From a bacterium (lineage in GTDB: Bacteria; Verrucomicrobiota; Verrucomicrobiia; Methylacidiphilales; Verrucolacustridaceae): a stretch of 12,840 nucleotides of DNA. The position numbers and the translations under genes were made by a program. The notes below the pieces were generated by a model. That model saw only the letters and a list, made by a program, of their open reading frames with translations, did no database searches and had not been told where the DNA came from. This document shows positions 7,279 to 12,840 of the stretch, piece by piece. The stretch's first letter is position 1. The number at the start of each line of letters is the position of its first letter. The stretch covers positions 1 to 12,840 of the forward strand of contig RFWS01000024.1 in the NCBI GenBank assembly GCA_009921985.1, written 5' to 3'.

Positions 7279-7551
7279 ATGGAATTTGATTGGTCCCTCT
7301 ACGCCACGCCCGAAATTCCCCAGACCGAGGTTCAGGAGAGTTTCGAGGATCCCTTCTGCCTCCGCATTCTCCCCGGAGGCGGTCCGCTGGCCGAACACTC
7401 TCGCTTTCTTTGTCTGGGAAGGTGTCTTTCCGGGAAATCCGTCTTTTCCCTGTACAGTTCGGATGGAAAAAAAATGCGGCCGATCGCCTGCCGTCCCATG
7501 ACGGAGGCGGAGTGCTACTTTTACGACCGGAAAGCGAAGGAAGCGTTGTGA
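7279..7551 (+). CDS. BrnT-like toxin of a type II toxin-antitoxin pair (divergent)
   Basis: The 90-residue product resembles BrnT, a RelE-fold ribonuclease toxin, in its C-terminal two thirds: SFEDPFCLRI (21-30), HSRFLCLGRC (40-49) for the usual ERFxxIG strand, and MRPIACRPMTEAE..FYDRK (66-85), close to the family's IRxISARxMTxxERxxYE. The N terminus begins EFDW like the family's FEWD, but the usual KA..N..KHG..F segment is missing or unrecognisable (YATPEIPQTEVQ). Toxin-first order, a 4-base GTGA overlap with a CopG-type antitoxin, and small size support the call. No Shine-Dalgarno is visible. The lack of the KHG segment could mean a changed active site, a distinct subfamily, or a decayed toxin. 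Homology rests on motif recognition and context only. Confidence 0.72.
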   Translation: MEFDWSLYATPEIPQTEVQESFEDPFCLRILPGGGPLAEHSRFLCLGRCLSGKSVFSLYSSDGKKMRPIACRPMTEAECYFYDRKAKEAL

Positions 7552-7829
7552 ATGCGCCGACCCCCGTCAAAAAATGGGAGGAAATCCCCTTTTTTTCCCA
7601 TCCCCGGGAGGAGGCCGCCTACTGGAGGGAGCACCAGTTGGATCCGGGGCTGATGGCCGTTTCCCTTTCCCGCAGCGAGGGACAGGACTCCACCACGATC
7701 ACCCTGCGGATGGACCCGCGCATGCTGAGTCGCCTGAAACGGATCGCCGCAAGGCGCTACCTGAACTACCAGTCGATGATGAAGCAATGGATTTCCGAAC
7801 GTCTCGAAAAGGAGCTGCCCGGCAGCTGA
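7548..7829 (+). CDS. CopG/BrnA-type ribbon-helix-helix antitoxin
   Basis: The frame entered at GTG 7548, overlapping the toxin's TGA as GTGA, gives 93 residues. No in-frame ATG exists nearby, since the ATG at 7552 is in another frame. The N-terminal part (EEIPFFSHPREEAAYWREH, 11-29) matches the toxin-binding region of the CopG antitoxin family that pairs with BrnT (Pfam PF12441). The C-terminal part is a ribbon-helix-helix fold: beta strand TITLRM (50-55), helix about 57-70, then NYQSMMKQWISERL (73-86). Such proteins bind and inhibit the toxin and repress their own promoter as a dimer or toxin-antitoxin complex. An AGCTGCC/GGCAGCT hairpin spans its stop codon (7813-7827) but lacks a T run. 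Confidence 0.83.
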   Translation: MNAPTPVKKWEEIPFFSHPREEAAYWREHQLDPGLMAVSLSRSEGQDSTTITLRMDPRMLSRLKRIAARRYLNYQSMMKQWISERLEKELPGS

Positions 7830-7883
7830 GAGTTGTGGAGGGGTGTGGACGGGCGGTCCTCCTGCCCTCCTGCGAGAGAATTC

Positions 7884-8330
7884 TTACGCCTTTCTGCCCA
7901 ACAGCCCGCCCAACGAACCCGGCTTTTTCTGCTCTTCGGAGGCGGCCGGACTGGTGGATGAGGCATGCCCGTTCTGGTGACGCCGGGCTTGGGCCTTGTC
8001 CGGATCCACTTCCATCTCGATGTGGCCCTTCACACTGGCCCCGTCGTTGATCACCACGCGCGGGGCGCGGATATCCCCGACCACATACCCCCCGTTGACG
8101 ATCTCCACCTTCTCCTTCACCGAGATGTTGCCCACCACTCCGCCGGCGATGTTCAGGTTGGCCGCATCTAGATCCGCTTTCACCAAGCCACTGTCCCGGA
8201 TCATCACGGAGGTCTCGATCTGCACCCGGCCCTCGACCGTGCCCTCGATGATGAGCGGTTCACTGCCGTGGATTTCCCCTTTGATGGTGACGCTTTTGCC
8301 GATGACGGTCTGGGAATTGTCGTGGGTCAT
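7884..8330 (-). CDS. Bactofilin family cytoskeletal protein
   Basis: Bactofilins polymerise without nucleotide into filaments that help place cell-wall, stalk or chromosome-partition proteins. The 148-residue product has the family pattern: a short N-terminal tail (MTHDNSQTVIGKSVTIKGEI), then a right-handed beta-helix of short repeating strands (about 10-105: IIEGTVEGRV, LNIAGGVVGNISV, VVGDIRAPRVVINDGASVKGHI). A low-complexity charged and Ser/Ala tail follows, ending in GGLLGRKA. Length is typical. ATG at 8330 is the only sensible start, without a clear Shine-Dalgarno. A possible promoter and an 8-bp inverted repeat lie just upstream. It is convergent with the antitoxin gene, 54 bases apart. 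Which process it serves cannot be told from the neighbours. Confidence 0.93.
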   Translation of the reverse strand: MTHDNSQTVIGKSVTIKGEIHGSEPLIIEGTVEGRVQIETSVMIRDSGLVKADLDAANLNIAGGVVGNISVKEKVEIVNGGYVVGDIRAPRVVINDGASVKGHIEMEVDPDKAQARRHQNGHASSTSPAASEEQKKPGSLGGLLGRKA

Positions 8331-8363
8331 GTCTGGGTACGAGGGTGTTGGCGTTAAAGAAAC

Positions 8364-8392
8364 ATACTTCAGAAATCGGAGGTCAGCGTCAA
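8364..8392 (-). promoter_or_regulatory. Possible promoter for bactofilin
   Basis: On the minus strand TTGACG (8387-8392, five of six to the -35 consensus) is followed after 17 bases by AAGTAT (8364-8369, three of six to TATAAT). This would place a transcript start roughly 25-30 bases before the ATG at 8330. The -10 is weak, so this is only a candidate. Confidence 0.35.
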
Positions 8393-8423
8393 GAACCCAT
8401 CCCCGCCTTTTTCACACCTCCGA
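8376..8423. repeat. 8-bp inverted repeat upstream of bactofilin
   Basis: TCGGAGGT (8376-8383) and ACCTCCGA (8416-8423) are exact inverted repeats 32 bases apart in the 104-base gap between the methyltransferase stop and the bactofilin start. They flank the candidate -35 box. They could be an operator or the base of a long hairpin ending the upstream transcript, and the sequence alone does not decide. Confidence 0.45.
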
Positions 8424-8434
8424 CTCTTTGCCCA

Positions 8435-9055
8435 TCAACTCCTTCGGAAGGTCACCCGCCAGGCATGTGCACCATCCGGCCGGGACAGGTCCTCGTAACG
8501 GCATCGGACAGCCTCCTCCATCTCCCAGCCGGAGGCAAAGGGGCGGCGAATTTGTTCCAGCGTCAGCCGCCGGGGCCCCGGTTCCCGGGTTTCCAGTTCG
8601 CTAAAGGAGATCAGGTGAAGCCGCCCGCCGGGGGAGAGCACCGTTTCCAGGCCCCGGACGTAGATTTTCTGGTCGGCATCGGAAAAAATATGAAAAACGG
8701 CCGAGTCCAGCACGGTCTCCGCCTCAAGGCCGCTCAGTCCCAGTTCCAGGGCATTTGCCTCCAAAAACTCCGGCGGTGAGGCCAGCCCCGCTTGGCCGGT
8801 CTTCTCCCGTGCGCGCCGCAACGCCTCCGGTACGGGATCGATCCCCAACACCCGGTAGCCGGAACGCGCCAACTCCACGGCGTTGTCCCCCGCCCCGCAT
8901 CCCACATCCAGCACCGGACTCTCGAATTTTCCCGCCTCAATCAACCGCCGCACCTCCGGTTGCGGCCGGTCGATCTGCCAATTGGGCACGCCGCAGGCAT
9001 AGCGTTCCACAAACTCCTCGATCGGCACCGCCGTGTTGAAATCTCTCCCGGTCAC
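8435..9055 (-). CDS. Class I SAM-dependent methyltransferase, substrate unknown
   Basis: The 206-residue product has a Rossmann-fold methyltransferase core: motif I VLDVGCGAGD (48-57) binds SAM, GIDP (71-74) carries the acidic residue at the end of strand 2, and later come FLEANALEL, VLDSAVFHIFSD (motif IV-like region) and LSPGGRLHLISFS. Opening residues VPIEEFVERYACGVPNWQIDRPQPEV and the layout recall small-molecule methyltransferases of the TehB/thiopurine type, but I cannot name a substrate. The start is GTG at 9055, with GAGAG upstream. The nearby ATG at 9060 is out of frame and stops at once. It lies in the same direction as the PAS-like gene upstream (123-base gap) and bactofilin downstream (104-base gap), so co-transcription is possible but not required. 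Confidence 0.88.
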   Translation of the reverse strand: MTGRDFNTAVPIEEFVERYACGVPNWQIDRPQPEVRRLIEAGKFESPVLDVGCGAGDNAVELARSGYRVLGIDPVPEALRRAREKTGQAGLASPPEFLEANALELGLSGLEAETVLDSAVFHIFSDADQKIYVRGLETVLSPGGRLHLISFSELETREPGPRRLTLEQIRRPFASGWEMEEAVRCRYEDLSRPDGAHAWRVTFRRS

Positions 9056-9178
9056 AGCATCTCTCTGTAGAGCCCCACTCCTTTCGGAGCCAACGTAAAT
9101 CTCAGAATTTTCCTAAAGGTAAACCAAAACCGAATCGAGGAACCTGATTTGGACTGCCGTGACTTGACTATCTTCCAC
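9056..9178. other. Gap between PAS-like gene and methyltransferase
   Basis: These 123 bases hold no gene. On the minus strand there is a small CTCC-GAAA-GGAG hairpin about 30 bases before the methyltransferase start. It has no T run, so it is not a convincing terminator, and it may sit in the 5' leader. No clear promoter pair was seen. Confidence 0.3.
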
Positions 9179-9601
9179 CTAGGCCGCCAGCAACCCTGAA
9201 AACTCATCCGCGTTCAATTCAAACAGTAGCTCATAAATCTCCGCCACGCCGTCCGAAACCCCCGTGGCCGCCGCCCCCACGATCTGGCGGATCACCGCAA
9301 ACCCCTCCACCTCCCCGCTCGCGTCCCGCAGCGGAATGAAATCAATCCTCATCCGTTCACGGCTTTTGCGGGAAGCCCGCCCCTCGGCCGTGCAACCGTT
9401 GCCGTTGGAAAGATCCCGGATTAGGTTGCGGATCTGCCCTTGGGCCACCCGCGCCCCCTTCCAGATGGCATGAACCTGCGCCCCCACCATCTTCCGGTGT
9501 AGGCCCGTTGCCCAGCGGATCCGTAGTTCACGATCCACCAAGGCCACCGTGTGGCCGGAGTTTTTCAAGGCCCCGACAATCATTTTTTGAATGCACTCCA
9601 T
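9179..9601 (-). CDS. Small PAS-like domain protein, 140 aa
   Basis: The product looks like a single PAS sensor domain without an output domain. HTVALVDRELRIRWATG (17-33) matches the N-terminal strands of a PAS core ('what am I looking at' region), and RMRIDFIPLRDASGEVEGFAVI (83-104) matches the C-terminal strands common in PAS4/PAS9-type domains. A short helical tail rich in Leu/Glu follows (EIYELLFELNADEF). I chose ATG at 9601 because GAGGG lies 6 bases upstream. An ATG at 9634 and a TTG at 9649 would add 11 or 16 residues. A conserved Cys70 in a GNGC segment could be a ligand or redox site, but this is speculative. No kinase or response regulator is adjacent. It is divergent from btpA across an AT-rich region. 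Confidence 0.65.
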   Translation of the reverse strand: MECIQKMIVGALKNSGHTVALVDRELRIRWATGLHRKMVGAQVHAIWKGARVAQGQIRNLIRDLSNGNGCTAEGRASRKSRERMRIDFIPLRDASGEVEGFAVIRQIVGAAATGVSDGVAEIYELLFELNADEFSGLLAA

Positions 9602-9782
9602 GAGAGAGCCCTCGCAAAGATAATCTGCTATCATGAAAGATGCCTGCAATCGCTTTTTATGATCTTATTCACACCATTTCTACTTACCCATCAATGCTTT
9701 ATAATTTTTTGAAAATTTATGCCGGGTGGCGTTTCCTGAAAAGTTTGAGTGCTCTTGGATACATTTCCGGTAAAGTGAGCGG
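9602..9782. promoter_or_regulatory. AT-rich divergent control region before the btpA-like gene
   Basis: The stretch 9650-9720 is strikingly AT-rich against the GC-rich surroundings. On the plus strand there is an exact TATAAT at 9700-9705, with a weak -35 (TTTCTA, 17 bases upstream). It would start a transcript near 9712, about 70 bases before the btpA-like ATG at 9783. Control of the leftward PAS-like gene must also lie here, but I saw no good minus-strand pair. Confidence 0.5.
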
Positions 9783-10592
9783 ATGGCACGTCCCTCCAAA
9801 CCCGTCGCTGGAATTCTTCCCGCCCGCTGCCTGCTTGGCGTTGTTCATCTCCCCGCCCTTCCCGGGGCCCCTTCCTACGGCGGTAAACTTGAGGCGGTTC
9901 GCCAATCCATGCGCCGCGATCTGCTCGCCCTGAAACGGGGCGGTGCCCACGCCGTCATTATGGAAAATTTCGGGGACGCCCCTTTCGCGGCCGAATCCGC
10001 CGGCCCTGCCGCGGTCGCCTGCCTCACCTCCCTCGCCTGCGAGGCCCGCACACTCTTCCCCGGCCCCCTCGGCATCAACCTGCTCCGCAATGACGGCCTG
10101 GGTGCCATGGCCATCGCCGCCGCCGCAGGGGCGGACTTCATCCGCGTCAACGTCCTTGTCGGTGCCCGCCTCGCCGACCAGGGCGTCCTGAACGGCATCG
10201 CTGAAAAACTCCTCCGCTTCCGCCGGCGCATCGGGGCGGACCGGATCCGCATCTTCGCCGATGTGGACGTGAAACATTCCGCCCCGCTCGCCCCCGGCTA
10301 CACCCTTGAGGATGAGGCCCGCGATGCCTGGGAACGCGGCGGGGCCGACGCCCTCATCCTCAGCGGCGCCGGTACCGGCCATGGCACGGATCCCGACCAC
10401 GTTCGGCGTGCCCACACCTCCGCCCCCCGTGCCCCGCTGCTTCTCGGCAGCGGTACCACCTTGGACAACCTTGCCGATTATCTGCCGGAAGCCTCCGGCT
10501 TTATCGTCGGCACCGCGCTGAAGCGATCCGGCAAGATTGATCCCGCCCGCGTCCGCGCTTTTGTCCGAGCCCTTGCACGGACTGGGCGCTGA
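9783..10592 (+). CDS. BtpA/SgcQ family TIM-barrel protein
   Basis: The 269-residue product matches the BtpA family (Pfam PF03437). LGVVHLPALPGAPSYGG (18-34) opens the first barrel strand, HAVIMENFGDAPF (56-68) is the family's diagnostic motif, and LGINLLRNDGLGAMAIAAAAGADFIRVNV is the central phosphate-type strand region. Later come IFADVDVKHS and the end strands GSGTT and GFIVGTALKR. BtpA was named for photosystem I stability in cyanobacteria, and SgcQ sits in a sugar operon in E. coli. The barrel resembles ribulose- or indole-phosphate enzymes, so the biochemical role in non-photosynthetic bacteria is unsettled. ATG at 9783 fits the start of the domain. The next gene begins 3 bases after its stop. 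Confidence 0.9.
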   Translation: MARPSKPVAGILPARCLLGVVHLPALPGAPSYGGKLEAVRQSMRRDLLALKRGGAHAVIMENFGDAPFAAESAGPAAVACLTSLACEARTLFPGPLGINLLRNDGLGAMAIAAAAGADFIRVNVLVGARLADQGVLNGIAEKLLRFRRRIGADRIRIFADVDVKHSAPLAPGYTLEDEARDAWERGGADALILSGAGTGHGTDPDHVRRAHTSAPRAPLLLGSGTTLDNLADYLPEASGFIVGTALKRSGKIDPARVRAFVRALARTGR

Positions 10593-10595
10593 CCC

Positions 10596-11084
10596 TTGTT
10601 CTCGCCCGTCCATATCGCCGTCGGCATGGGATTGGCCAAGGTCGTCCCCGGCGGAGAGATCCCTGTCTTCCTCGCCTCAGTCCTGAGTCATCTCGCCTTG
10701 GACGCCATCCCCCACGGGGATACCGGCATCGGTCATTGGGTGCACTCATCCCCGGACCGAAAAACCAAACTCTCCCGCCTTCTGCCCATGTCCATCGCGG
10801 ATCAGATCCTCGCCTGGATATTGTTTTTGATCCTGATCCGTTCCCCGGCCTTGTCCTCCTTGCCACTTCCCTTGCTCCTGGCGGGTGCGGTCGGCTCGAT
10901 GTTTCCCGATTATCTCACCGGTCTGCGGGATCTCTGCAAAAAACCTCCCGGCTGGCTCCAAACCCTCCACCGCCTCCATGACCGCTGTCATTTCCGCGGC
11001 CGGGATCCCTTCTCCACCACCAGCGGCCTGGTCTTTCAGGCTCTACTCGTTCTTGGTGCCATCTTCCTCGCCTGGCACCGGTAG
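10596..11084 (+). CDS. Small integral membrane protein with SHLALDAIPHGD motif
   Basis: The 162-residue product starts at TTG 10596, three bases after the btpA-like stop. HIAVGMGLAK would otherwise lose its first conserved-looking residues with the ATG at 10626. Hydrophobic segments lie near residues 24-40, 68-95, 93-105 and 145-160. The motif SHLALDAIPHGD (31-42) with its His and Asp residues resembles the HxxxD/IPH motif of membrane proteins grouped with YdjM-type 'metal-dependent hydrolases' (PF04307-like). That link is tentative and no activity is known. A cytoplasmic or loop region carries HRLHDRCHFRGRD, rich in His and Arg. It is likely co-transcribed with btpA. Its TAG lies inside the left arm of an 86-bp inverted-repeat-bounded element. 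Confidence 0.7.
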   Translation: MFSPVHIAVGMGLAKVVPGGEIPVFLASVLSHLALDAIPHGDTGIGHWVHSSPDRKTKLSRLLPMSIADQILAWILFLILIRSPALSSLPLPLLLAGAVGSMFPDYLTGLRDLCKKPPGWLQTLHRLHDRCHFRGRDPFSTTSGLVFQALLVLGAIFLAWHR

Positions 11085-11165
11085 GGACGGCGATCCTTCG
11101 TCGTCTATGTGCAAAACTTATCCGCGGATCATCCAAATGGAGGCGTAGGGATAGGCGTCCCTACC
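11080..11165. repeat. Palindromic intergenic element bounded by 8-bp inverted repeats
   Basis: GGTAGGGA (11080-11087) and TCCCTACC (11158-11165) are exact inverted repeats. Inside, GACGGCGA/TCGTCGTC (11086-11105, one G-T pair) forms an 8-bp hairpin, and GTAGGGA/TCCCTAC (11145-11164) forms a second one. The two left-arm parts, GTAGGGACGGCG and GTAGGGATAGGCG, resemble each other. The layout looks like a small, partly decayed dispersed palindromic repeat, which has not been tested here. Confidence 0.55.
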
Positions 11166-11179
11166 CGGTTTTAATTTTT
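11145..11179 (+). terminator. Possible intrinsic terminator after the btpA-like pair
   Basis: GTAGGGA (11145-11151) pairs with TCCCTAC (11158-11164) over a 6-base loop, followed by CCGGTTTTAATTTTT, a T-rich run on the plus strand. It lies 61 bases after the membrane-protein stop and before the convergent pilus gene, where a stop for rightward transcription is expected. Confidence 0.6.
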
Positions 11180-11184
11180 CCCAG

Positions 11185-11204
11185 CCTCATCTTAATCTTA
11201 ATTC
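11185..11204 (-). repeat. Hexameric 20-base intergenic repeat, copy 2
   Basis: On the minus strand this reads GAATTAAGATTAAGATGAGG, 17 of 20 identical to the copy at 3687-3706 and in the same orientation. It is again just downstream of a leftward operon (the pilus genes) in non-coding DNA. A role is unknown. Confidence 0.6.
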
Positions 11205-11237
11205 CCACCCCTTGCGTCCCCCCGTTGCTTCCGGCTT

Positions 11238-11864
11238 CTAATACTTCACCGGATACTGATTTCCCTGCTGATCCTGAAAAATAACCTGCGCAGTGGTGAT
11301 TTTTTTTATCACCACCTTTGGGTTGTCCTGGATTACATCGCCCACTTGGTAAACTTGGCCGTTCAGAATCAACTTTGACATCGGGCCGGCCACCCGTACT
11401 CCCCCAATTCTCACCATGCGCAGGTAATCTTGGATCACGGAAGGCTCATCCCGCCTTTGTCTTGCCAGGATCTGTTTTTCCATTCTTTTTGTTTCCTCGC
11501 CTTCAGCAATGGTGATGGGCGTGAGTTTTTCGGGAAGAGCTCCTTCCGGCTCATCTGTGGCGGAGTCTTCCAACGCGGGCAAAACCCGGGGTCCCGAGGA
11601 CACCACCCCTCCAACCCTCGGCTTTAATTCTGGGGATGAGCCTCGTAGCTTAGGAGCCAACGGCAATCCTAGTTGATCCCGCCTTTCCGCCGGCGCCACG
11701 GGAGCCATCGGAGGGGCCGACGGGGATATCATTTTAGAAATTTCCGGCCAATAGCTCCAGACCCCCACGCCCGCGGAAATCACCAGCAGAATCACGATCA
11801 CCATCTGCCGGGCCTCCCCGGATGAACCGCCCGCAAGAAATGGACGATGAAAAAAGCGGGTCAT
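11238..11864 (-). CDS. One-helix periplasmic protein of pilus/secretion operon (PilP/GspB/MshK-like)
   Basis: The 208-residue product has a short cytoplasmic N terminus, one membrane helix (about 20-39, MVIVILLVISAGVGVWSYW), a long Pro/Ser/Glu-rich linker (45-115) and a compact C-terminal domain (about 150-208). The last part, LILNGQVYQVGDVI followed by VVIKKITTAQVIFQDQQG, is like the small beta domain of PilP, GspB/GspC or MshK proteins, which link the inner-membrane platform to the secretin. Such folds tolerate much sequence drift, so which family is meant cannot be settled by eye. The ATG at 11864 has AGGAG 6 bases upstream and follows the secretin stop by 15 bases. This makes it a probable partner of the secretin and the last gene of its operon. 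Confidence 0.72.
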   Translation of the reverse strand: MTRFFHRPFLAGGSSGEARQMVIVILLVISAGVGVWSYWPEISKMISPSAPPMAPVAPAERRDQLGLPLAPKLRGSSPELKPRVGGVVSSGPRVLPALEDSATDEPEGALPEKLTPITIAEGEETKRMEKQILARQRRDEPSVIQDYLRMVRIGGVRVAGPMSKLILNGQVYQVGDVIQDNPKVVIKKITTAQVIFQDQQGNQYPVKY

Positions 11865-11879
11865 GGCCGCTCCTGATCT

Positions 11880-12840
11880 TCAGTCCCTTACAATCGTCGG
11901 GGTGACGAACAGTACGAGCTCTTTCCGGACTTTGGCCTCGGCCACCCCCGTAAACAGGTATCCGATTCCTGGAACATCTCCGATCAGGGGAATCCATTCC
12001 TTGTCCTTCACGTATTGCTCCTGAATCAATCCGCCCATGATGATGGTGTCCTGATCATTGACTCTCACGACAGAGGCCGCTTGCTTCACGTCGATGATCG
12101 GGGCCGTCGCCGTGGTGTTGGTTGTGGTGACTGAGCTATCCCCCGGAAAGGCTTTTTGCCCTCTTAACGAAGAGACCGTCGGCTGAATATCCAGTTGAAC
12201 TTTGTCATTCTCGGAGACCTGGGGAGTGATCGACAGAACAGTCCCCGTGCTCACCGTGTTGACGGCGACATTGTTTCCCTGGGCGTTGCCACTTGTGCTT
12301 TGCAGCACATTGGACTGGGAAACGAAAAACGGGGTTTCGGTAACCACCTTGATTAAGGCGGTCATATGGTTTAAGGAACGGATCCTTGGTTGTGAAATAA
12401 TATTGAGCGTTCCCTGTTGGGCTAGGGCTTGCAGAATGGTGTTTATCTGGTTTCCAGGACGGGAGACTTGCAACGTGGCAGGCGCAAGTTGGGTAACAAT
12501 CGTGGCCGGAATTCCTACCCCGGTCATATTTCCGGCGGCGGCAAGCGCCGTTTGCCCAATGGAAGCCGCCACCTGCTCCCAATTGATCCCCGCCTCAAAA
12601 GCCTTGGATAACTCCACATCAATTATCTTCATATTGAGATCCACCTGCCGGTAGATCGTGCCTTTCAATAATTTGAAATATTCATCGTATTCCCGGATCT
12701 TGGGCCGGGTATCGGTGATGATCACCGTTCCGGCCATGGAATTGATCGAAAGTTTTCCCTGGGGCGAGAGCTGTTCTTTGAGCTGCTTCTCAATGTCCTT
12801 CCAGATGTCGATGGTGTCCTGAGACTGAATGGTCACGGTT
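11880..12840 (-). CDS. Secretin, MshL/GspD/PilQ-like (5' part outside window)
   Basis: The frame is open through the right edge, so the N terminus lies outside. A GTG at 12836 is inside the gene and not a likely start. The 320 residues seen include LSINSMAGTVIITDTRPKI, an N1-type domain segment like that of MshL secretins, then the secretin core: INTILQALAQQGTLNIISQPRI, a Thr/Ser/Asn-rich gate region, TGTVLSITPQVSENDKVQLDI, VVRVNDQDTIIMGGLIQEQ and KELVLFVTPTIV near the end. Secretins form outer-membrane rings for pilus or protein export. The resemblance to MshL and the following one-helix gene suggest a type IV pilus of the MSHA or related kind, but type II secretion cannot be excluded. The protein ends without a pilotin-binding extension. 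Confidence 0.92.
   Translation of the reverse strand, partial: TVTIQSQDTIDIWKDIEKQLKEQLSPQGKLSINSMAGTVIITDTRPKIREYDEYFKLLKGTIYRQVDLNMKIIDVELSKAFEAGINWEQVAASIGQTALAAAGNMTGVGIPATIVTQLAPATLQVSRPGNQINTILQALAQQGTLNIISQPRIRSLNHMTALIKVVTETPFFVSQSNVLQSTSGNAQGNNVAVNTVSTGTVLSITPQVSENDKVQLDIQPTVSSLRGQKAFPGDSSVTTTNTTATAPIIDVKQAASVVRVNDQDTIIMGGLIQEQYVKDKEWIPLIGDVPGIGYLFTGVAEAKVRKELVLFVTPTIVRD

Noticed and set aside
7851..7867. GGGCGG/CTGCCC hairpin between antitoxin and bactofilin genes
   Set aside because: Short stem with a G-T pair and no T run on either strand; not a convincing terminator.
9640..9933. 97-codon plus-strand frame over the AT-rich region and the start of btpA
   Set aside because: It overlaps the BtpA-family gene in another frame, lacks a ribosome site, and shows no recognisable domain.
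1..12840. CRISPR arrays, tRNA or rRNA genes, insertion sequences
   Set aside because: No regularly spaced repeats, cloverleaf-like sequence or transposase motifs were seen on either strand.

Overview
The window is a GC-rich, gene-dense stretch of bacterial chromosome with no rRNA, tRNA, CRISPR array or recognisable transposase. No single gene fixes the phylum. A Gram-negative cell is implied by the heptose adenylyltransferase and the outer-membrane secretin. The bactofilin, the BtpA-like protein, the weak or absent Shine-Dalgarno sequences, and the small palindromes and hexameric intergenic repeats fit a member of the PVC group, perhaps Verrucomicrobiota. That placement is an inference.

Layout from left to right. 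(1) Positions 1-1757, minus: the first 585 codons of an HrpB-type DExH helicase that runs off the left edge. (2) Positions 1889-3603, plus: a LeuT-like sodium-coupled amino-acid transporter, followed with a 4-base overlap by a 50-residue one-helix protein that looks like a MetS-type small subunit. (3) Positions 3727-7211, minus: a tight five-gene cluster read as rfaE2 > purN > ribD > ribE > zinc-ribbon coiled-coil protein. Three of its four junctions overlap by 4 bases or are only 4 bases apart. It joins LPS heptose activation, purine formylation and two riboflavin steps. ribD carries a perfect 15-bp-arm palindrome inside its reading frame. (4) Positions 7279-7829, plus: a divergent BrnT-like toxin and CopG/BrnA-type antitoxin pair overlapping as GTGA. 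(5) Positions 7884-9601, minus: bactofilin, a class I SAM methyltransferase and a small PAS-like protein. (6) Positions 9783-11084, plus: a BtpA-family TIM-barrel protein and a small membrane protein, preceded by an AT-rich region with an exact TATAAT and followed by a possible intrinsic terminator. (7) Positions 11238-12840, minus: a one-helix PilP/GspB/MshK-like protein downstream of a secretin resembling MshL/GspD, cut by the right edge. This is the end of a type IV pilus or type II secretion-like operon.

Most of the content is housekeeping. The points most worth a second look are the in-frame palindrome in ribD, the two related 20-base intergenic repeats, the 86-bp inverted-repeat-bounded element after position 11080, the atypical BrnT homologue and the NSS transporter small subunit. 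I did not find a clearly new multi-gene system.
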